Shown piece after piece: positions 43,740 through 53,205 of a stretch of DNA of 64,000 nt (positions are counted from its first letter, which is position 1; every line of letters begins with the position of its first letter). The stretch covers positions 55,322 to 119,321 of the forward strand of contig JAEUKE010000044.1 in assembly GCA_016794345.1 (NCBI GenBank). Direction: 5' to 3'. The notes under the pieces were generated by a model, which saw only the letters and a program-made list of their open reading frames with translations, ran no database searches and had not been told where the DNA came from. The translations under genes and the position numbers were made by a program. The stretch is from Myxococcales bacterium (GTDB lineage Bacteria; Myxococcota_A; Polyangia; Polyangiales; Polyangiaceae).

Positions 43740-46700
43740 CGGCTGCCTCCCGCGCGGTCGTAGCGACGCCGCAACACGAGCGCCAATCCGGTCACGAGCA
43801 GCAGCGCCCAAGGCCGCTCCGTGGGTCCCCCGCTCTGCGCGCAACCACCGCCGCCCGTCGCGAGGCCCCAGTTGCCGCTGGGAGGAGCGCCACCGTCGCC
43901 AGCAGCGCCGCCGTCTCCGCCGGTCGCCGTCGACTGACCGCCATTGCCATTGCCGCCATTGCCATTGCCGCCCTGCCCCGCGCCGCCGCCGCCTTGGCTC
44001 CCGCCGATGCAGACGCCGTTCTGGCAGGTGGTTCCCGGCGGGCATTCGATATCGTCACAAGTGACCGGCTCGCAGAAGCCGTCCACACAGGCGAAGCCCG
44101 GATCGCAGGGGAACTCCCCCGGCTCACACGGGGCCAGGCACTGCCCTTCCACGCACTGCGTGCGACCCGGGCAGGCCGCCAGGTCGTCGCCGACCCCGTC
44201 GCAGTCGTCGTCGAGGCCGTTGCAGATCTCTTCTTTCGGTCCGACCGCGCCAAAGCAGAGCGGACCGGCGTTGATGCAGATGACCGTGCCGGGTTGGCAC
44301 GGGGGCTGGTCGTTGGGCGCCACCGGCACCTGGCAATCCACACCGTAGATTCCGGGCTGGTTGGCCTCGACGTCCGCCTCCTCGTCGACCGCGAAGTCAC
44401 AGTCGTTGTCGACGCCGTCGCAGATCTCCGGGCTCGGCACACACGTGGGGCACGGCAGCGGCAAGCCCATGTCGTCCTCGTCGACCATTCCGTCGCAGTC
44501 GTCGTCGAGGCTGTTGCAGATCTCCATCGACGGGCTGCCGCCCGGGTTTGTGATCACACACTCGGTGCCGCTGCCGTCGGCCGTGCACTCGAGCTGTCCG
44601 GTGCCGAGGCAGACGCCGAGCTCGCCGTCGGTGCAGGGCAACCCGAGCTCGGGGAAGTCCTCGTCGACGAGGGTGTCGCAGTCGTCGTCGAGCCCGTTGC
44701 AGAGCTCGAAGACCTGGTTCTGACCGATGATCGTCGCCAGCGCGTTCGCCAGCTCCTCTTTCGTGGTCACGAAGAACGCGCCGCCGGTCCCGCCGGCTGC
44801 GGCGATGGCGTTCAGCTGCGCCTGCTCCGTCGGCAGCACCGAGAAGCCGATGACGTACGTCTGCACCGGCTTGCCGGCGATGCCAGCGAAGAGATCGGCG
44901 GCCGCGCCGACGGGATCACCGTCGCAGCTCTCGGCACCGTCCGTCAGGAGAATGGTGGAGTACGAGCGGCACGCCTTGGCCGAGTCGCAGGAGACGACCG
45001 GGGTGAGGTAGTCGTGCATGGCCTCGAGGGCGCCGCCGAGGGGCGTCGGACCGGTGCCGCGGAGCTCGCAGTCCCCGCCCGGGCAGTGGTTGCCCTCGAC
45101 CGTGCCTGCGTTGAACGTCGCGTCGGCGTCCTCCGTCCCGTCGAGCCAGGACAGGTAGCGGTTGATGTTCTCGTCGAACCCGACGAGCACCTGGGCGCCC
45201 CGCCGCGGCGGACCACAGGAGCCTGCGTAGTTGATGCAATCGCTCGTCGGCGGGTCTTCCGCCACTTCGGGAGCCCAGTCGATCTGGATGTTCCCGGTGA
45301 ACGCCGGCGTGCTCGGGTAGCCGGCGCCCGGATAGATCTGCGAGAGCACGCACGTGTTGCCCGGATAGGTCGACGGGTAGGACGGCGGCAAGTTGTTGGT
45401 CGGGTCGTCGTACGAACAGCAGCTCGACGCGCACTCGAAGTTCGAGGCCGTCTGGCAGCTCCGGTTCACCCCGACGTCCTGGTAATAACGCGCGAGGGCG
45501 TAGTCGCTCTCGGGGAAGGCGGAGAGCACGTCCGTGAGGGCGTCTTTCGCGATGAAGAGGCGCGAGTTGTTCCCGGCCACGGTGTCCGCGTCGCTCGCCG
45601 TGTCGATGCCGGGATAGTCGACCGAGCCGTCGCCGAAGGTGGGGAACCCGACAAGGTCGTTGAGCATCGAGCCCGAGGTGTCGACGACGATCGCGAAGCG
45701 CGGCCGCGCGTCGACGGCAGGGACGAGGCACAGGGCCTGGTTGGAGTAGTCGCAGATCGTCGGCTGCCCGGTCACGTCGCAGGACGCGATGGTCGAGCCG
45801 TCCGGGCAGAGCAGGTCGAGCAGGCCGTCGTCGCCGGTGCCGTTGAAGTCGTTGTCCCAGCCGTCACACACCTCTCCCACGTAGCCGCCGTCGATCTGCA
45901 GCTCGCCCGCACCGCCGCCGGCTTCGCCGGAGCAGATCGGACAGACGCCGCCCGCGGCGCCGCGCACGTCGAAGATCGCCTCGGGGGCGATGTCCGAGAC
46001 ACGCGACTGGATGTTGATGATGCCGCCGCCGCCGCCGCCGCCGCAGTCGTCACAGGTGCCGTTGTTCTGGGTGCCGGTGCACTCGCGCTCGTCGTCGCCC
46101 GGGTCGAACGGGGTGCATTGGTTCGACGCGTCCGCGCAGACCTGGCCCAGGTCGCCGCCGAGGTTCTTGCAGGTCTGTCCGAGCAACGTGTTGCACTGCG
46201 CGTTGGAGGTGCAGGGCGTGCAGTTGCAAGGGCCACATCGGCCAGCCTGACAGGTCTGTCCTGCTTGGCACTGGGCGCTGGTGGTGCACGGCAGGCACTT
46301 GGGCTGCGAGTCGCCGCCGCGACCACCGTGGGCGCTCACGCGCGCCGTGGGTAGCACGTTGACGAAGTCGCCCACCACGAGGACGGTCCCGCCGGCGCCG
46401 CCGCCGGCGGAGTCGTTTCCGCTGGAGCAGCCTCGGTTGCCGTCGGCGGTGATTCGCCCCGCGATCGTGATGGCGCCGGTCTGCGCGGCGTTTGCGGCGA
46501 AGAGAACGACGCGACCGCCGCCGTGGCCGGCGCGCGGCGCGCTGTCGAAGCCGTCGCGGCAACCCTTGTCGCCGCCGGCCGCGCCGAACTCAGCCTCGAA
46601 GATGCTGTGCGAGAACGGCTGCCCCGCGACGCTCGGGGTGGCGTTGCCCGCGCCATTGGGGCTGTTCGTCGTGCCATAACAGACCGGGAAGTTGGGATCG

Positions 46701-47284
46701 GTCGTGGTCACGCAGGCGTTCCCTACCTTCGCGCCGCAGTCCTCCTCCCATTCTTGAGGAAACTGGCAGCTGTTCGCCGGGGCGACCAAGAAGCAGTCCT
46801 TCGTGCCTCGACCGCCTGCGCCGAAGTGCGCGCCGCCTCCGCCGGAGTCGAGCACCGAGCAGCCCCCTTTGCCGCCCGCGAGCGGGTTGGGGCCGGGCCC
46901 GTCGTCGCAGACCTGTCCCTGGTACCCCACGCCCTTCGCGGTGATCCGGCTCGTCGCGTCGATGGTGATCGTCGAGAGCGAGATGAGGACGAGGTTGCCG
47001 GTGTTCTGCTTGTCAGTCCCGTTGAACGGCGTCACGCAGACGTGCGCGCCGTTGGTCAGCGAGATCGAGTCGAAGGTGTGCTCGCCTCCGTACCGGCAGC
47101 CCGTGTTCTGCGCGGCCGTCGCGTTCACCTGGCAGAAGCGGTCGACGGCCGTCCCGCCGTCGGGGCACGAGGCTGGCCCCGCGGCGGAGCCGTCGATCGC
47201 GAGCGGGACGGCCCACGCGAACGAAGGAGCCAGGATGGTGGTGAGCGTCCCGATCAGGAAGGCGAACGCAAGGCGGGCGATCAT
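43736..47284 (-). CDS. large surface protein: Gly-rich N-domain, vWA domain, MopE motifs, MYXO-CTERM-like tail
   Basis: 1182 aa. A signal peptide (1-25) precedes a glycine-rich region with many cysteines (to about 520). A von Willebrand factor A domain follows (about 528-790) with an intact MIDAS: D535 in VVDTSGSM and LLTDGAE. Four or five putative metal-binding motifs come next (CNGLDDDCDTLVDED, CNSLDDDCDGMVDEDD, CDGVDNDCDFAVDEE, CNGLDDDCDGVGDD). The end has a Gly/Asn linker, GGGCAQSGG, a TM segment and RRRYDR, the layout of MYXO-CTERM sorting signals. It should be processed and displayed on the cell surface. It is coupled to the FGE-like gene downstream. Confidence 0.82.
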   Translation of the reverse strand: MIARLAFAFLIGTLTTILAPSFAWAVPLAIDGSAAGPASCPDGGTAVDRFCQVNATAAQNTGCRYGGEHTFDSISLTNGAHVCVTPFNGTDKQNTGNLVLISLSTITIDATSRITAKGVGYQGQVCDDGPGPNPLAGGKGGCSVLDSGGGGAHFGAGGRGTKDCFLVAPANSCQFPQEWEEDCGAKVGNACVTTTDPNFPVCYGTTNSPNGAGNATPSVAGQPFSHSIFEAEFGAAGGDKGCRDGFDSAPRAGHGGGRVVLFAANAAQTGAITIAGRITADGNRGCSSGNDSAGGGAGGTVLVVGDFVNVLPTARVSAHGGRGGDSQPKCLPCTTSAQCQAGQTCQAGRCGPCNCTPCTSNAQCNTLLGQTCKNLGGDLGQVCADASNQCTPFDPGDDERECTGTQNNGTCDDCGGGGGGGIINIQSRVSDIAPEAIFDVRGAAGGVCPICSGEAGGGAGELQIDGGYVGEVCDGWDNDFNGTGDDGLLDLLCPDGSTIASCDVTGQPTICDYSNQALCLVPAVDARPRFAIVVDTSGSMLNDLVGFPTFGDGSVDYPGIDTASDADTVAGNNSRLFIAKDALTDVLSAFPESDYALARYYQDVGVNRSCQTASNFECASSCCSYDDPTNNLPPSYPSTYPGNTCVLSQIYPGAGYPSTPAFTGNIQIDWAPEVAEDPPTSDCINYAGSCGPPRRGAQVLVGFDENINRYLSWLDGTEDADATFNAGTVEGNHCPGGDCELRGTGPTPLGGALEAMHDYLTPVVSCDSAKACRSYSTILLTDGAESCDGDPVGAAADLFAGIAGKPVQTYVIGFSVLPTEQAQLNAIAAAGGTGGAFFVTTKEELANALATIIGQNQVFELCNGLDDDCDTLVDEDFPELGLPCTDGELGVCLGTGQLECTADGSGTECVITNPGGSPSMEICNSLDDDCDGMVDEDDMGLPLPCPTCVPSPEICDGVDNDCDFAVDEEADVEANQPGIYGVDCQVPVAPNDQPPCQPGTVICINAGPLCFGAVGPKEEICNGLDDDCDGVGDDLAACPGRTQCVEGQCLAPCEPGEFPCDPGFACVDGFCEPVTCDDIECPPGTTCQNGVCIGGSQGGGGAGQGGNGNGGNGNGGQSTATGGDGGAAGDGGAPPSGNWGLATGGGGCAQSGGPTERPWALLLVTGLALVLRRRYDRAGGSR

Positions 47285-47356
47285 CGACCGTAGAGGTTAT
47301 CCGAAGAGGAGCGGAGAACGTTGACCATCCTTTGTCGCCCGGGTGATTCTGGGCCG

Positions 47357-48583
47357 GTGCGGGCATCCCCGATTCTTCTCGTCCTCGGGCTCTTCGGGAC
47401 CGGCTGTGATGACGACGAATCAGGTGTGGGAGGTGGGACGACAGGAACCGGGACCGATCAGGCGACCGGATCTTCCCCGACCGGCTCGGGACCTTCCACC
47501 ACCACGACCGGCTCGGGCTCGAGCAGCTCGACCGGCGGGCCGCTCCCTCCCGACCCGTGCATCGCTGCCGGAACCTGTCCGCCGGGTGAGTGGATCAACG
47601 TGACGCCCGCCGAGATGGATCCCTCGGTCCTGGCCCCGACGCCGAACGCCTTCGGTCCAGGGTCGATCGTCGGCGACCCCGCGCGCCCCAACGAGATGTA
47701 CGTCGCCGGCAGCAGCGCCGGCCTCTGGAAGACGGAGGACTACGGCAACACGTGGTTCTTGGTGAACCACACGCTCCCGGACATCCCGCGGGGCGTGCTC
47801 ATCGCCGTCGCCGGGACGACGCCGGCGACCATCTGGATCGCCGGACACCTGGTCGTCTACAAGTCGGTCGACGCCGGACAGACCTTCTCGGAGATCCCGG
47901 TCGACGTCGATCTGTACTCGCTTCGTATCGATCCGTACGACAATGACCATCTCGTCAGCGGACTGCACGAGGCGGACGGCCTCGCGGAGTCGACGGACGG
48001 CGGCGCGACGTGGAGCCTCGTCGGCGGCGCCGGCTTCCCCGCCGGCGGCGTGTCCTGGTACCCATTTTTCATCGACACCGGAGATGCGGCGACCACACGC
48101 GATCGATGGATCGCCATCCCGCAGAACGGCGGAGGCGCCGTGCTCACCACCGATGGCGGCGCCACGTGGGCTGCGCCACCGGGGCTCGCCGGCCTCACAC
48201 ACGGCCACGGAAACTGCCAGATCCATCAGACAGGCGACACGTTGTTCGTCGCCGGGACCGACGGCCCCTCCGGAAACGGCGTCTACCGCAGCACCGATCT
48301 CGGCGACACCTGGTCGCTCGCCGACGCGGGCAACGCGCCGCAGGCCATCGTCTGGGGCACGCCGAACAACGTCTACTCCATGTGGGCCTGGGCCTGCTCC
48401 AAATGCGATCTGGGGACGAACTTCCAGTCGTCCCCATTGCCCGGCACGAGCTGGGCGCCCACCACCCACACCGACCAGCTCCAGATCGGCCCGAACAGCC
48501 TCGTGGTCACATCCGACGGGACCCACCAGATTTTCGTGGGCCTCATGTGGTCACAAGGGCTCTGGCGATACATCGAGCCCTGA
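47357..48583 (+). CDS. secreted BNR/sortilin-like beta-propeller lipoprotein
   Basis: 408 aa from GTG 47357, which places the signal peptide at the N-terminus (ASPILLVLGLFGTGC). A Ser/Thr/Gly linker (about 22-65) precedes BNR/Asp-box repeats: GLWKTEDYGNTWF, VYKSVDAGQTF, LAESTDGGATWS, VLTTDGGATWA, VYRSTDLGDTWS. These make a six- or seven-bladed propeller, as in glycoside-binding or photosystem-assembly-like proteins. No hydrolase active site is evident. It is divergent from the vWA surface protein. Confidence 0.8.
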   Translation: MRASPILLVLGLFGTGCDDDESGVGGGTTGTGTDQATGSSPTGSGPSTTTTGSGSSSSTGGPLPPDPCIAAGTCPPGEWINVTPAEMDPSVLAPTPNAFGPGSIVGDPARPNEMYVAGSSAGLWKTEDYGNTWFLVNHTLPDIPRGVLIAVAGTTPATIWIAGHLVVYKSVDAGQTFSEIPVDVDLYSLRIDPYDNDHLVSGLHEADGLAESTDGGATWSLVGGAGFPAGGVSWYPFFIDTGDAATTRDRWIAIPQNGGGAVLTTDGGATWAAPPGLAGLTHGHGNCQIHQTGDTLFVAGTDGPSGNGVYRSTDLGDTWSLADAGNAPQAIVWGTPNNVYSMWAWACSKCDLGTNFQSSPLPGTSWAPTTHTDQLQIGPNSLVVTSDGTHQIFVGLMWSQGLWRYIEP

Positions 48584-48607
48584 AGGTCGGGTCGCCGCGC
48601 GGCCAGC

Positions 48608-49276
48608 TCAGGAGGTCGCCTTCGACGCGGTCTCCGCGACGGCCTTGGCGGTCGCCTCCTTGCGCTCGCTGTATCGGTCCGTGAGAAACGGCACCTGATC
48701 GCGGAGGAGCATGGTGAACTTGTAGAGCTCTTCCATCACGTCGACGACGCGATCGCGGAAAGGCGAGTCCTTCATGCGACCGTCCTCCTCGAATTGCTCG
48801 TACGCCTTGGGCACGGAGGACTGGTTGGGAATGGTGAACATCCTCATCCAGCGGCCCAGGAGCCGCAGCGTGTTGACCGCGTTGAACGACTGCGATCCGC
48901 CGCTCACCTGCATCACGGCCAGAGTTCGTCCCTGGGTCGGCCGGACCGCGCCGATGTTGAGCGGGATCCAATCGATCTGGTTCTTGAGCACGCCGGTGAT
49001 GGCCCCGTGCCGCTCGGGGGACGACCACACCTGCCCTTCCGACCATTCGCAGAGGTCACGCAGCTCCACGACCTTCGGATGGTCGGCGCCGACGCTGTCG
49101 ACCAGCGGGAGCTCGGCTGGGTCGTAGAAGCGCGTGTCCGCGCCCATCTCGGTGATGATGCGCGCGGCCTCTTCGGCGAGCAGCCGGCTGTACGAGCGCT
49201 TCCGCAGCGAGCCGTACAGGAACAGGATTCGCGGCGGATGGGTGGCGGTGACGCGGGGCGTGGGGATTTCGATCAT
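48608..49276 (-). CDS. arsH: ArsH NADPH-dependent FMN reductase
   Basis: 222 aa. The flavodoxin-like motif [16 protein letters not shown] binds FMN phosphate, followed by [20 protein letters not shown] and [21 protein letters not shown], all typical of ArsH. ArsH oxidises trivalent methyl- and aromatic arsenicals and reduces quinones. ATG 49276 removes 15 spurious upstream residues. It is the last gene of the arsenic operon, 16 nt after the sigma factor gene. Confidence 0.93.
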   Translation of the reverse strand: MIEIPTPRVTATHPPRILFLYGSLRKRSYSRLLAEEAARIITEMGADTRFYDPAELPLVDSVGADHPKVVELRDLCEWSEGQVWSSPERHGAITGVLKNQIDWIPLNIGAVRPTQGRTLAVMQVSGGSQSFNAVNTLRLLGRWMRMFTIPNQSSVPKAYEQFEEDGRMKDSPFRDRVVDVMEELYKFTMLLRDQVPFLTDRYSERKEATAKAVAETASKATS

Positions 49277-49292
49277 GGTGACGCGAGCAGAG

Positions 49293-49868
49293 TCAGCACT
49301 TGCATTCGGGGAGGCGCCCATCCGGGCGTGGCTCGCACCCGACCACGCGACCGCGGGCGTCGAGGGCGATGTGGCAACAGTCTTCCAAGGATCTCCGGAG
49401 GAGCGCCCGACCGCGCTGGACGCGCGACTTCATCCCCGACACGCTGATGCCGAGCATGTCGGCTGCTTGTTTCTGCGTGAGGCCCTCGAGCTCCGTGAGG
49501 GTCAGGGCTTCGCGGTACGGAGAAGGCAACATCGCGACGAAGGTGACGACGGCGCCGGCCAGGACCGACTCCGCCTCCTCGAGACGTTCGGGCGAGTCGG
49601 CGGCGGCTTCCTCGAGATTGCCGCCGTCCGCGACGCGATGTTTCGCGAGCGCACGCTGGTGGTCGACGATGGCGCTCCGCGCGATCTGGTAGACCCAAGG
49701 GCCGAACCGCTGTTCGTCCCGGAGGTGCGGCAGCCCTCGCTGCATGCGCAGGAAGACCTCCTGCACGATGTCGTCCGCGTCGGCTCGTGAAGGGACGCGC
49801 CGCGCGACGAACGGCCGCAGCTTGCTCTCGAGCTCTTGCCATCCGTCGCGCGCCGCAGCTTCGATCAC
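49293..49868 (-). CDS. sigZ: SigZ-type RNA polymerase sigma factor
   Basis: 191 aa from a GTG that overlaps the arsM stop (GTGA). Region 2 (about 15-75) includes [13 protein letters not shown] and [18 protein letters not shown]. Region 4 (about 108-160) includes [20 protein letters not shown] and a HTH ending [16 protein letters not shown]-terminal extension holds C164, C165, H166, C178, C189 and C191, a thiol-rich tail that may bind As(III). SigZ-like factors are known for Cys-bearing tails. There is no anti-sigma gene nearby. It lies inside the arsenic operon, so it probably amplifies or redirects the arsenic response. Confidence 0.85.
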   Translation of the reverse strand: MIEAAARDGWQELESKLRPFVARRVPSRADADDIVQEVFLRMQRGLPHLRDEQRFGPWVYQIARSAIVDHQRALAKHRVADGGNLEEAAADSPERLEEAESVLAGAVVTFVAMLPSPYREALTLTELEGLTQKQAADMLGISVSGMKSRVQRGRALLRRSLEDCCHIALDARGRVVGCEPRPDGRLPECKC

Positions 49869-50734
49869 GCCGACTTCTCCTCTTCGCAGCAGGAGGGCCC
49901 GCAACAGGAGCGCTCGGCCTCTGTCTGGCCGGACGTGCCCCGCTCCACCTTGGCGCCGCCGGGTTTGACGGCCTCGATCGTGGCCGAGGTGACGTAGTCC
50001 TCCGCGCCGGATCCGGGCATCCACTCGCGGATCGCCTCGCGGCTTCCCGGACGCTCCTTCACCTCGATCTGCTCGAAGCCCGCGCCGCGGAGCAGCTCCC
50101 GCAGCGAGTCGATCGTCGCGGCGCCCGCGACGCAGCCGGTCAGCGCCATGACGTCTTGCGCGAGCGCCTCCGGCAAGGGCCTCAGCTGCACGACGTCGGA
50201 GATGGCGAGTCGCCCGCCAGGCTTGAGCACGCGAAACGCATCCTCGAAGACCGCGGCCTTGTCAGGGCTCAGGTTGATCACGCAGTTCGACAGGATGACG
50301 TCGACCGTCTGGTCGGGGACGGGCAGGTGCTCGATCTCCCCGAGCCGGAAGTCGACGTTCGTCGTCCCGAGCTTCCGGGCGTTGGCTCGCGCCTTCGTGA
50401 CCATGTCCGGCGTCATGTCGACGCCGATGACCTTGCCCGTCGGTCCTACCTGCTTCGCGGCGAGGAAACAGTCGAAGCCTCCGCCCGCGCCGAGATCGAG
50501 CACCGTCTCTCCAGGAGCGAGCGCGGCGATGGCTTGCGGGTTCCCGCAGCCGAGCCCCATGTTGGCGCCCTCGGGCACCGACGACAGGTCCTCCTCGGTG
50601 TAGCCGAGCTTGAGGCTCATCTCCGGGTTGGAGCCGCCGCAACACCCCGGGGCGCAGCTGGTCGTCGTGGCGTTCGCGACCTTTGCGTATTGCTCGCGAA
50701 CCACGTTCCGGATCTCGTCTTTTGTGTTCTGCAT
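49865..50734 (-). CDS. arsM: ArsM arsenite S-adenosylmethionine methyltransferase
   Basis: 289 aa from ATG 50734, which lies 6 nt after AGGAGG; ATG 50740 touches the site directly. SAM-binding motifs are [20 protein letters not shown] and [11 protein letters not shown]. Conserved ArsM cysteines appear in LGCGNP, SNCVINL and TGCVAGA; extra Cys pairs are present in SCAPGCCGG and at the C-terminus ([11 protein letters not shown]). It methylates As(III) stepwise. It overlaps sigZ, so it is coupled to it. Confidence 0.93.
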   Translation of the reverse strand: MQNTKDEIRNVVREQYAKVANATTTSCAPGCCGGSNPEMSLKLGYTEEDLSSVPEGANMGLGCGNPQAIAALAPGETVLDLGAGGGFDCFLAAKQVGPTGKVIGVDMTPDMVTKARANARKLGTTNVDFRLGEIEHLPVPDQTVDVILSNCVINLSPDKAAVFEDAFRVLKPGGRLAISDVVQLRPLPEALAQDVMALTGCVAGAATIDSLRELLRGAGFEQIEVKERPGSREAIREWMPGSGAEDYVTSATIEAVKPGGAKVERGTSGQTEAERSCCGPSCCEEEKSA

Positions 50735-50801
50735 CTTCATCCTCCTGCTCTGAAGACGGCGGCGCAGCGAAATGGACGCAGCTTTTCTTCCCGCGCCCTC
50801 C

Positions 50802-51662
50802 TCAGGCGAGGAACACGGGCTCAAGGTTCTCCGGCATCCGAGCGAGCTCCTCGGGGGTGAGCCTGGCGTAGACCTCGATGAGGTTGCCGTCGGGGTCGGT
50901 GAGCCAGAGCTCGTGCAGCGGCGTTCCTCGCCATGTCGTGCGCGGCGGCTTGTGGACGGGCAGGCCTGCGGCCGTCGCCTGCTCGTACGCGCGAATCACG
51001 GCGGCCTTGTCGGCGACCGCGATGCCGAGGTGGTAGAGCGTGTCCTTGTGCAGCTCCTTGCCGTCCGACACGACCACGACGAAGTTCGTCTGCAGGTCGG
51101 GCCTGACGAAGATGGAGTACCGGTGCGTCCACTCCTTGGGCGGCGCGCCGAGGAGCCACGCATAGAAGCGAGTGCTCGCCGCGAGGTCCGTCACGCGAAC
51201 GCTCGCGTGGAACTCGTGCGGCTGCGGTCCCGGCGGGATCTCGAGCAGCGCTTCGAGAACCGCGAGGCGGCCGTCGATCTGCGCGCGCGCGGTGCGGAAC
51301 CGTTCCAGCAGGGTCTCTCGCGACAGCGCCGGGTCCTTGCTCGCCGGGTCGGGGATGGGCCAGTGGAGGCGACGCGCCTTGCCGAGGAACGCCGGACAGA
51401 CCTCCTCCGCGCAGAGCGTGATGACCGTGTCGACGGTCGCCGGATCGATCGAGTCCACCGATTTGGATCGATGCGTCGAGAGGTCCACGCCGACCTCTTG
51501 CATGACCTCGACGGCGTACGGGCTCACGACCGAGGGCTCGCTCCCTGCGCTCTGCACGACGACCCGCTCCCCGAAGCGGGCACGCGCGAGGCCCTCGGCC
51601 ATCTGGCTGCGCGCCGAGTTCGCGACACACAAGAACAGGATGCGCTTCGTCCCCTCGTTCAT
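50802..51662 (-). CDS. arsC: fused arsenate reductase (ArsC) - VOC/glyoxalase domain protein
   Basis: 286 aa. Residues 1-145 are a low-molecular-weight-phosphatase-type ArsC: P-loop [13 protein letters not shown], the relay cysteines in [11 protein letters not shown], and IPDPA. Residues about 150-270 are a VOC/glyoxalase domain: [44 protein letters not shown]. The VOC half resembles ArsI C-As lyases, but the vicinal Cys pair of ArsI is replaced (TTWRGTP where ArsI-like proteins have TTCCY). Expected activity: thiol-linked arsenate reduction; the VOC role is unclear. It overlaps the acr3 stop (ATGA). Confidence 0.88.
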   Translation of the reverse strand: MNEGTKRILFLCVANSARSQMAEGLARARFGERVVVQSAGSEPSVVSPYAVEVMQEVGVDLSTHRSKSVDSIDPATVDTVITLCAEEVCPAFLGKARRLHWPIPDPASKDPALSRETLLERFRTARAQIDGRLAVLEALLEIPPGPQPHEFHASVRVTDLAASTRFYAWLLGAPPKEWTHRYSIFVRPDLQTNFVVVVSDGKELHKDTLYHLGIAVADKAAVIRAYEQATAAGLPVHKPPRTTWRGTPLHELWLTDPDGNLIEVYARLTPEELARMPENLEPVFLA

Positions 51663-52774
51663 GCTGCTCCTCCGGTTGGGGCCGTCGAGAAGTATCGACG
51701 CTTGGCCCACAGCGCGACGTTGACGAGCCCGATCAAGACAGGGACCTCCACCAGGGGACCGATGACCGCGGCGAACGCGGCGCCGCTGTGGATCCCGAAG
51801 CTCGCGATCGCCACCGCGATGGCGAGCTCGAAGTTGTTGGACGCCGCGGTGAACGACAGCGTGGCCGACTGCTCGTACGACGCGCCCACCCGCTTGCTCA
51901 TCACGAACGAGACCGTGAACATCACGCCGAAGTAGATGAGGAGCGGCGCCGCGATGCGGAGGACGTCGAGCGGCAGCGAGACGATGGCCTCGCCCTTGAG
52001 CGAGAACATCACCACGATGGTGAAGAGGAGTGACACGAGCGTGATGGGCCCGATCCGCGGCAGGAACCGGGTCTCGTACCACTCGCGTCCCTTCGCGCCC
52101 GCGAGGACGCGGCGCGAGAGGAAGCCCGCCGCAAACGGGATGCCCAGGTAGATGGCGACGCTCTTCGCGATCTCCGCGATGGTGACGTTCACGATGGCGC
52201 CCTCGAGGCCGAGCCACCGAGGCAGGACGGTCGCGAAGAAGAAGGCGTAGATCGAGAAGAAGAACACCTGGAACAGGGAATTGAACGCGACGAGCCCCGC
52301 GCAGTACTCGGTGTCGCCCTTGGCGAGGTCGTTCCAGACGATCACCATCGCGATGCATCGGGCGAGGCCGATCACGATGAGGCCCAGCATGTACTCGGGC
52401 TTGTCGCCGAGGAACACGACCGCGAGGCCGAACATCAAGAGCGGCCCGAGGACCCAGTTCTGGACGAGGGAGAGCGCGAGCACCCGTTTGTCGCCGAGGA
52501 CGCGCCCGAGCTCTTCGTAGCGGACCTTCGCAAGCGGCGGGTACATCATCAGCACGAGGCCGACCGCGATGGGGATCGACGTCGTGCCGACGCTCAGGCT
52601 CTCGATCGCCTGGGTGACACCGGGCGCGAAGGTGCCGAGGAGAATGCCGACCCCCATGGCCGTGAAGATCCAGAGGGTGAGGTATCGGTCGAGGAACGAG
52701 AGGCGTCGGGCGACGCCCTCTCGCCCCGCAACGGCCATCGCCGATGAACGATTATCACCCGGCGCCGCGACCAT
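51659..52774 (-). CDS. acr3: ACR3-family arsenite efflux transporter
   Basis: 371 aa with ten TM helices. The hallmark [16 protein letters not shown] contains the conserved Cys needed for As(III) transport. [30 protein letters not shown] and [17 protein letters not shown] are also typical. ATG 52774 overlaps the arsR stop by one base (TGATG). It extrudes arsenite using the proton gradient. Confidence 0.95.
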   Translation of the reverse strand: MVAAPGDNRSSAMAVAGREGVARRLSFLDRYLTLWIFTAMGVGILLGTFAPGVTQAIESLSVGTTSIPIAVGLVLMMYPPLAKVRYEELGRVLGDKRVLALSLVQNWVLGPLLMFGLAVVFLGDKPEYMLGLIVIGLARCIAMVIVWNDLAKGDTEYCAGLVAFNSLFQVFFFSIYAFFFATVLPRWLGLEGAIVNVTIAEIAKSVAIYLGIPFAAGFLSRRVLAGAKGREWYETRFLPRIGPITLVSLLFTIVVMFSLKGEAIVSLPLDVLRIAAPLLIYFGVMFTVSFVMSKRVGASYEQSATLSFTAASNNFELAIAVAIASFGIHSGAAFAAVIGPLVEVPVLIGLVNVALWAKRRYFSTAPTGGAA

Positions 52775-53121
52775 CACAGACCTCCGATCAGCGCGCGGAT
52801 TCGCCTGAGCGCGCGTGGCTCGATGCAATAACAGACCCGCGGCCCGTCCACGTCCCCCCGGATCAGCCCCGCCTCCTTCAACACCTTGAGGTGCTGCGAT
52901 ACGGTGGACTGCGCGAGCGGCAGCTCCTCCACGATATCGCCGCAGATGCACGCGTTCTTCCGGAGCAGGAGGCGGACGATCTTCACGCGCGCCGGGTGGC
53001 CGAGGGCCTTTCCGTACATGGCGAGCTCTTCGTCCGCCTCGTCGCCCTCCACCGGGCGGAGGTCCGGCTCGTCTGCCGGTGGCGGGCAACAGGCCGAGCT
53101 GGTCTGGGTCACGCGGACCAT
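52774..53121 (-). CDS. arsR: ArsR/SmtB-family arsenical-responsive repressor
   Basis: 115 aa. Winged [28 protein letters not shown] (the ELCVC-like metal box with CxC), and [19 protein letters not shown]. An N-terminal SACCPPP gives two more thiols for As(III). First gene of the ars operon. The start codon lies within an inverted repeat, so either the transcript is leaderless or a later start (GTG 53112) is used. Confidence 0.92.
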   Translation of the reverse strand: MVRVTQTSSACCPPPADEPDLRPVEGDEADEELAMYGKALGHPARVKIVRLLLRKNACICGDIVEELPLAQSTVSQHLKVLKEAGLIRGDVDGPRVCYCIEPRALRRIRALIGGL

Positions 53122-53135
53122 CGTAGAATGACGAT
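53120..53135 (-). promoter_or_regulatory. candidate ArsR operator over the arsR start
   Basis: ATCGT (53120-53124), a 6-nt spacer AGAATG, and ACGAT (53131-53135) make a perfect inverted repeat that includes the ATG of arsR. Length and AT content fit an ArsR dimer site. I cannot place the -10/-35 boxes with certainty; the 84-nt gap to the next gene must hold the promoter. Confidence 0.55.
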
Positions 53136-53205
53136 ACGGTAGTCGGCCGCTCCGGCGGACGCAAGCCAGCGGATCACCCGGCCGCCTCGCCTCCCCCGCA
53201 CGCGG

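Noticed and set aside
43941..44000. Short Gly/Asn codon repeat in the vWA gene as a possible microsatellite or CRISPR-like array
   Set aside because: It encodes a low-complexity GNGG linker before the sorting tail; units are short and in frame, with no spacers.
50802..51250. Calling the VOC half a true ArsI C-As lyase
   Set aside because: The vicinal cysteines characteristic of ArsI are not present at the expected place.
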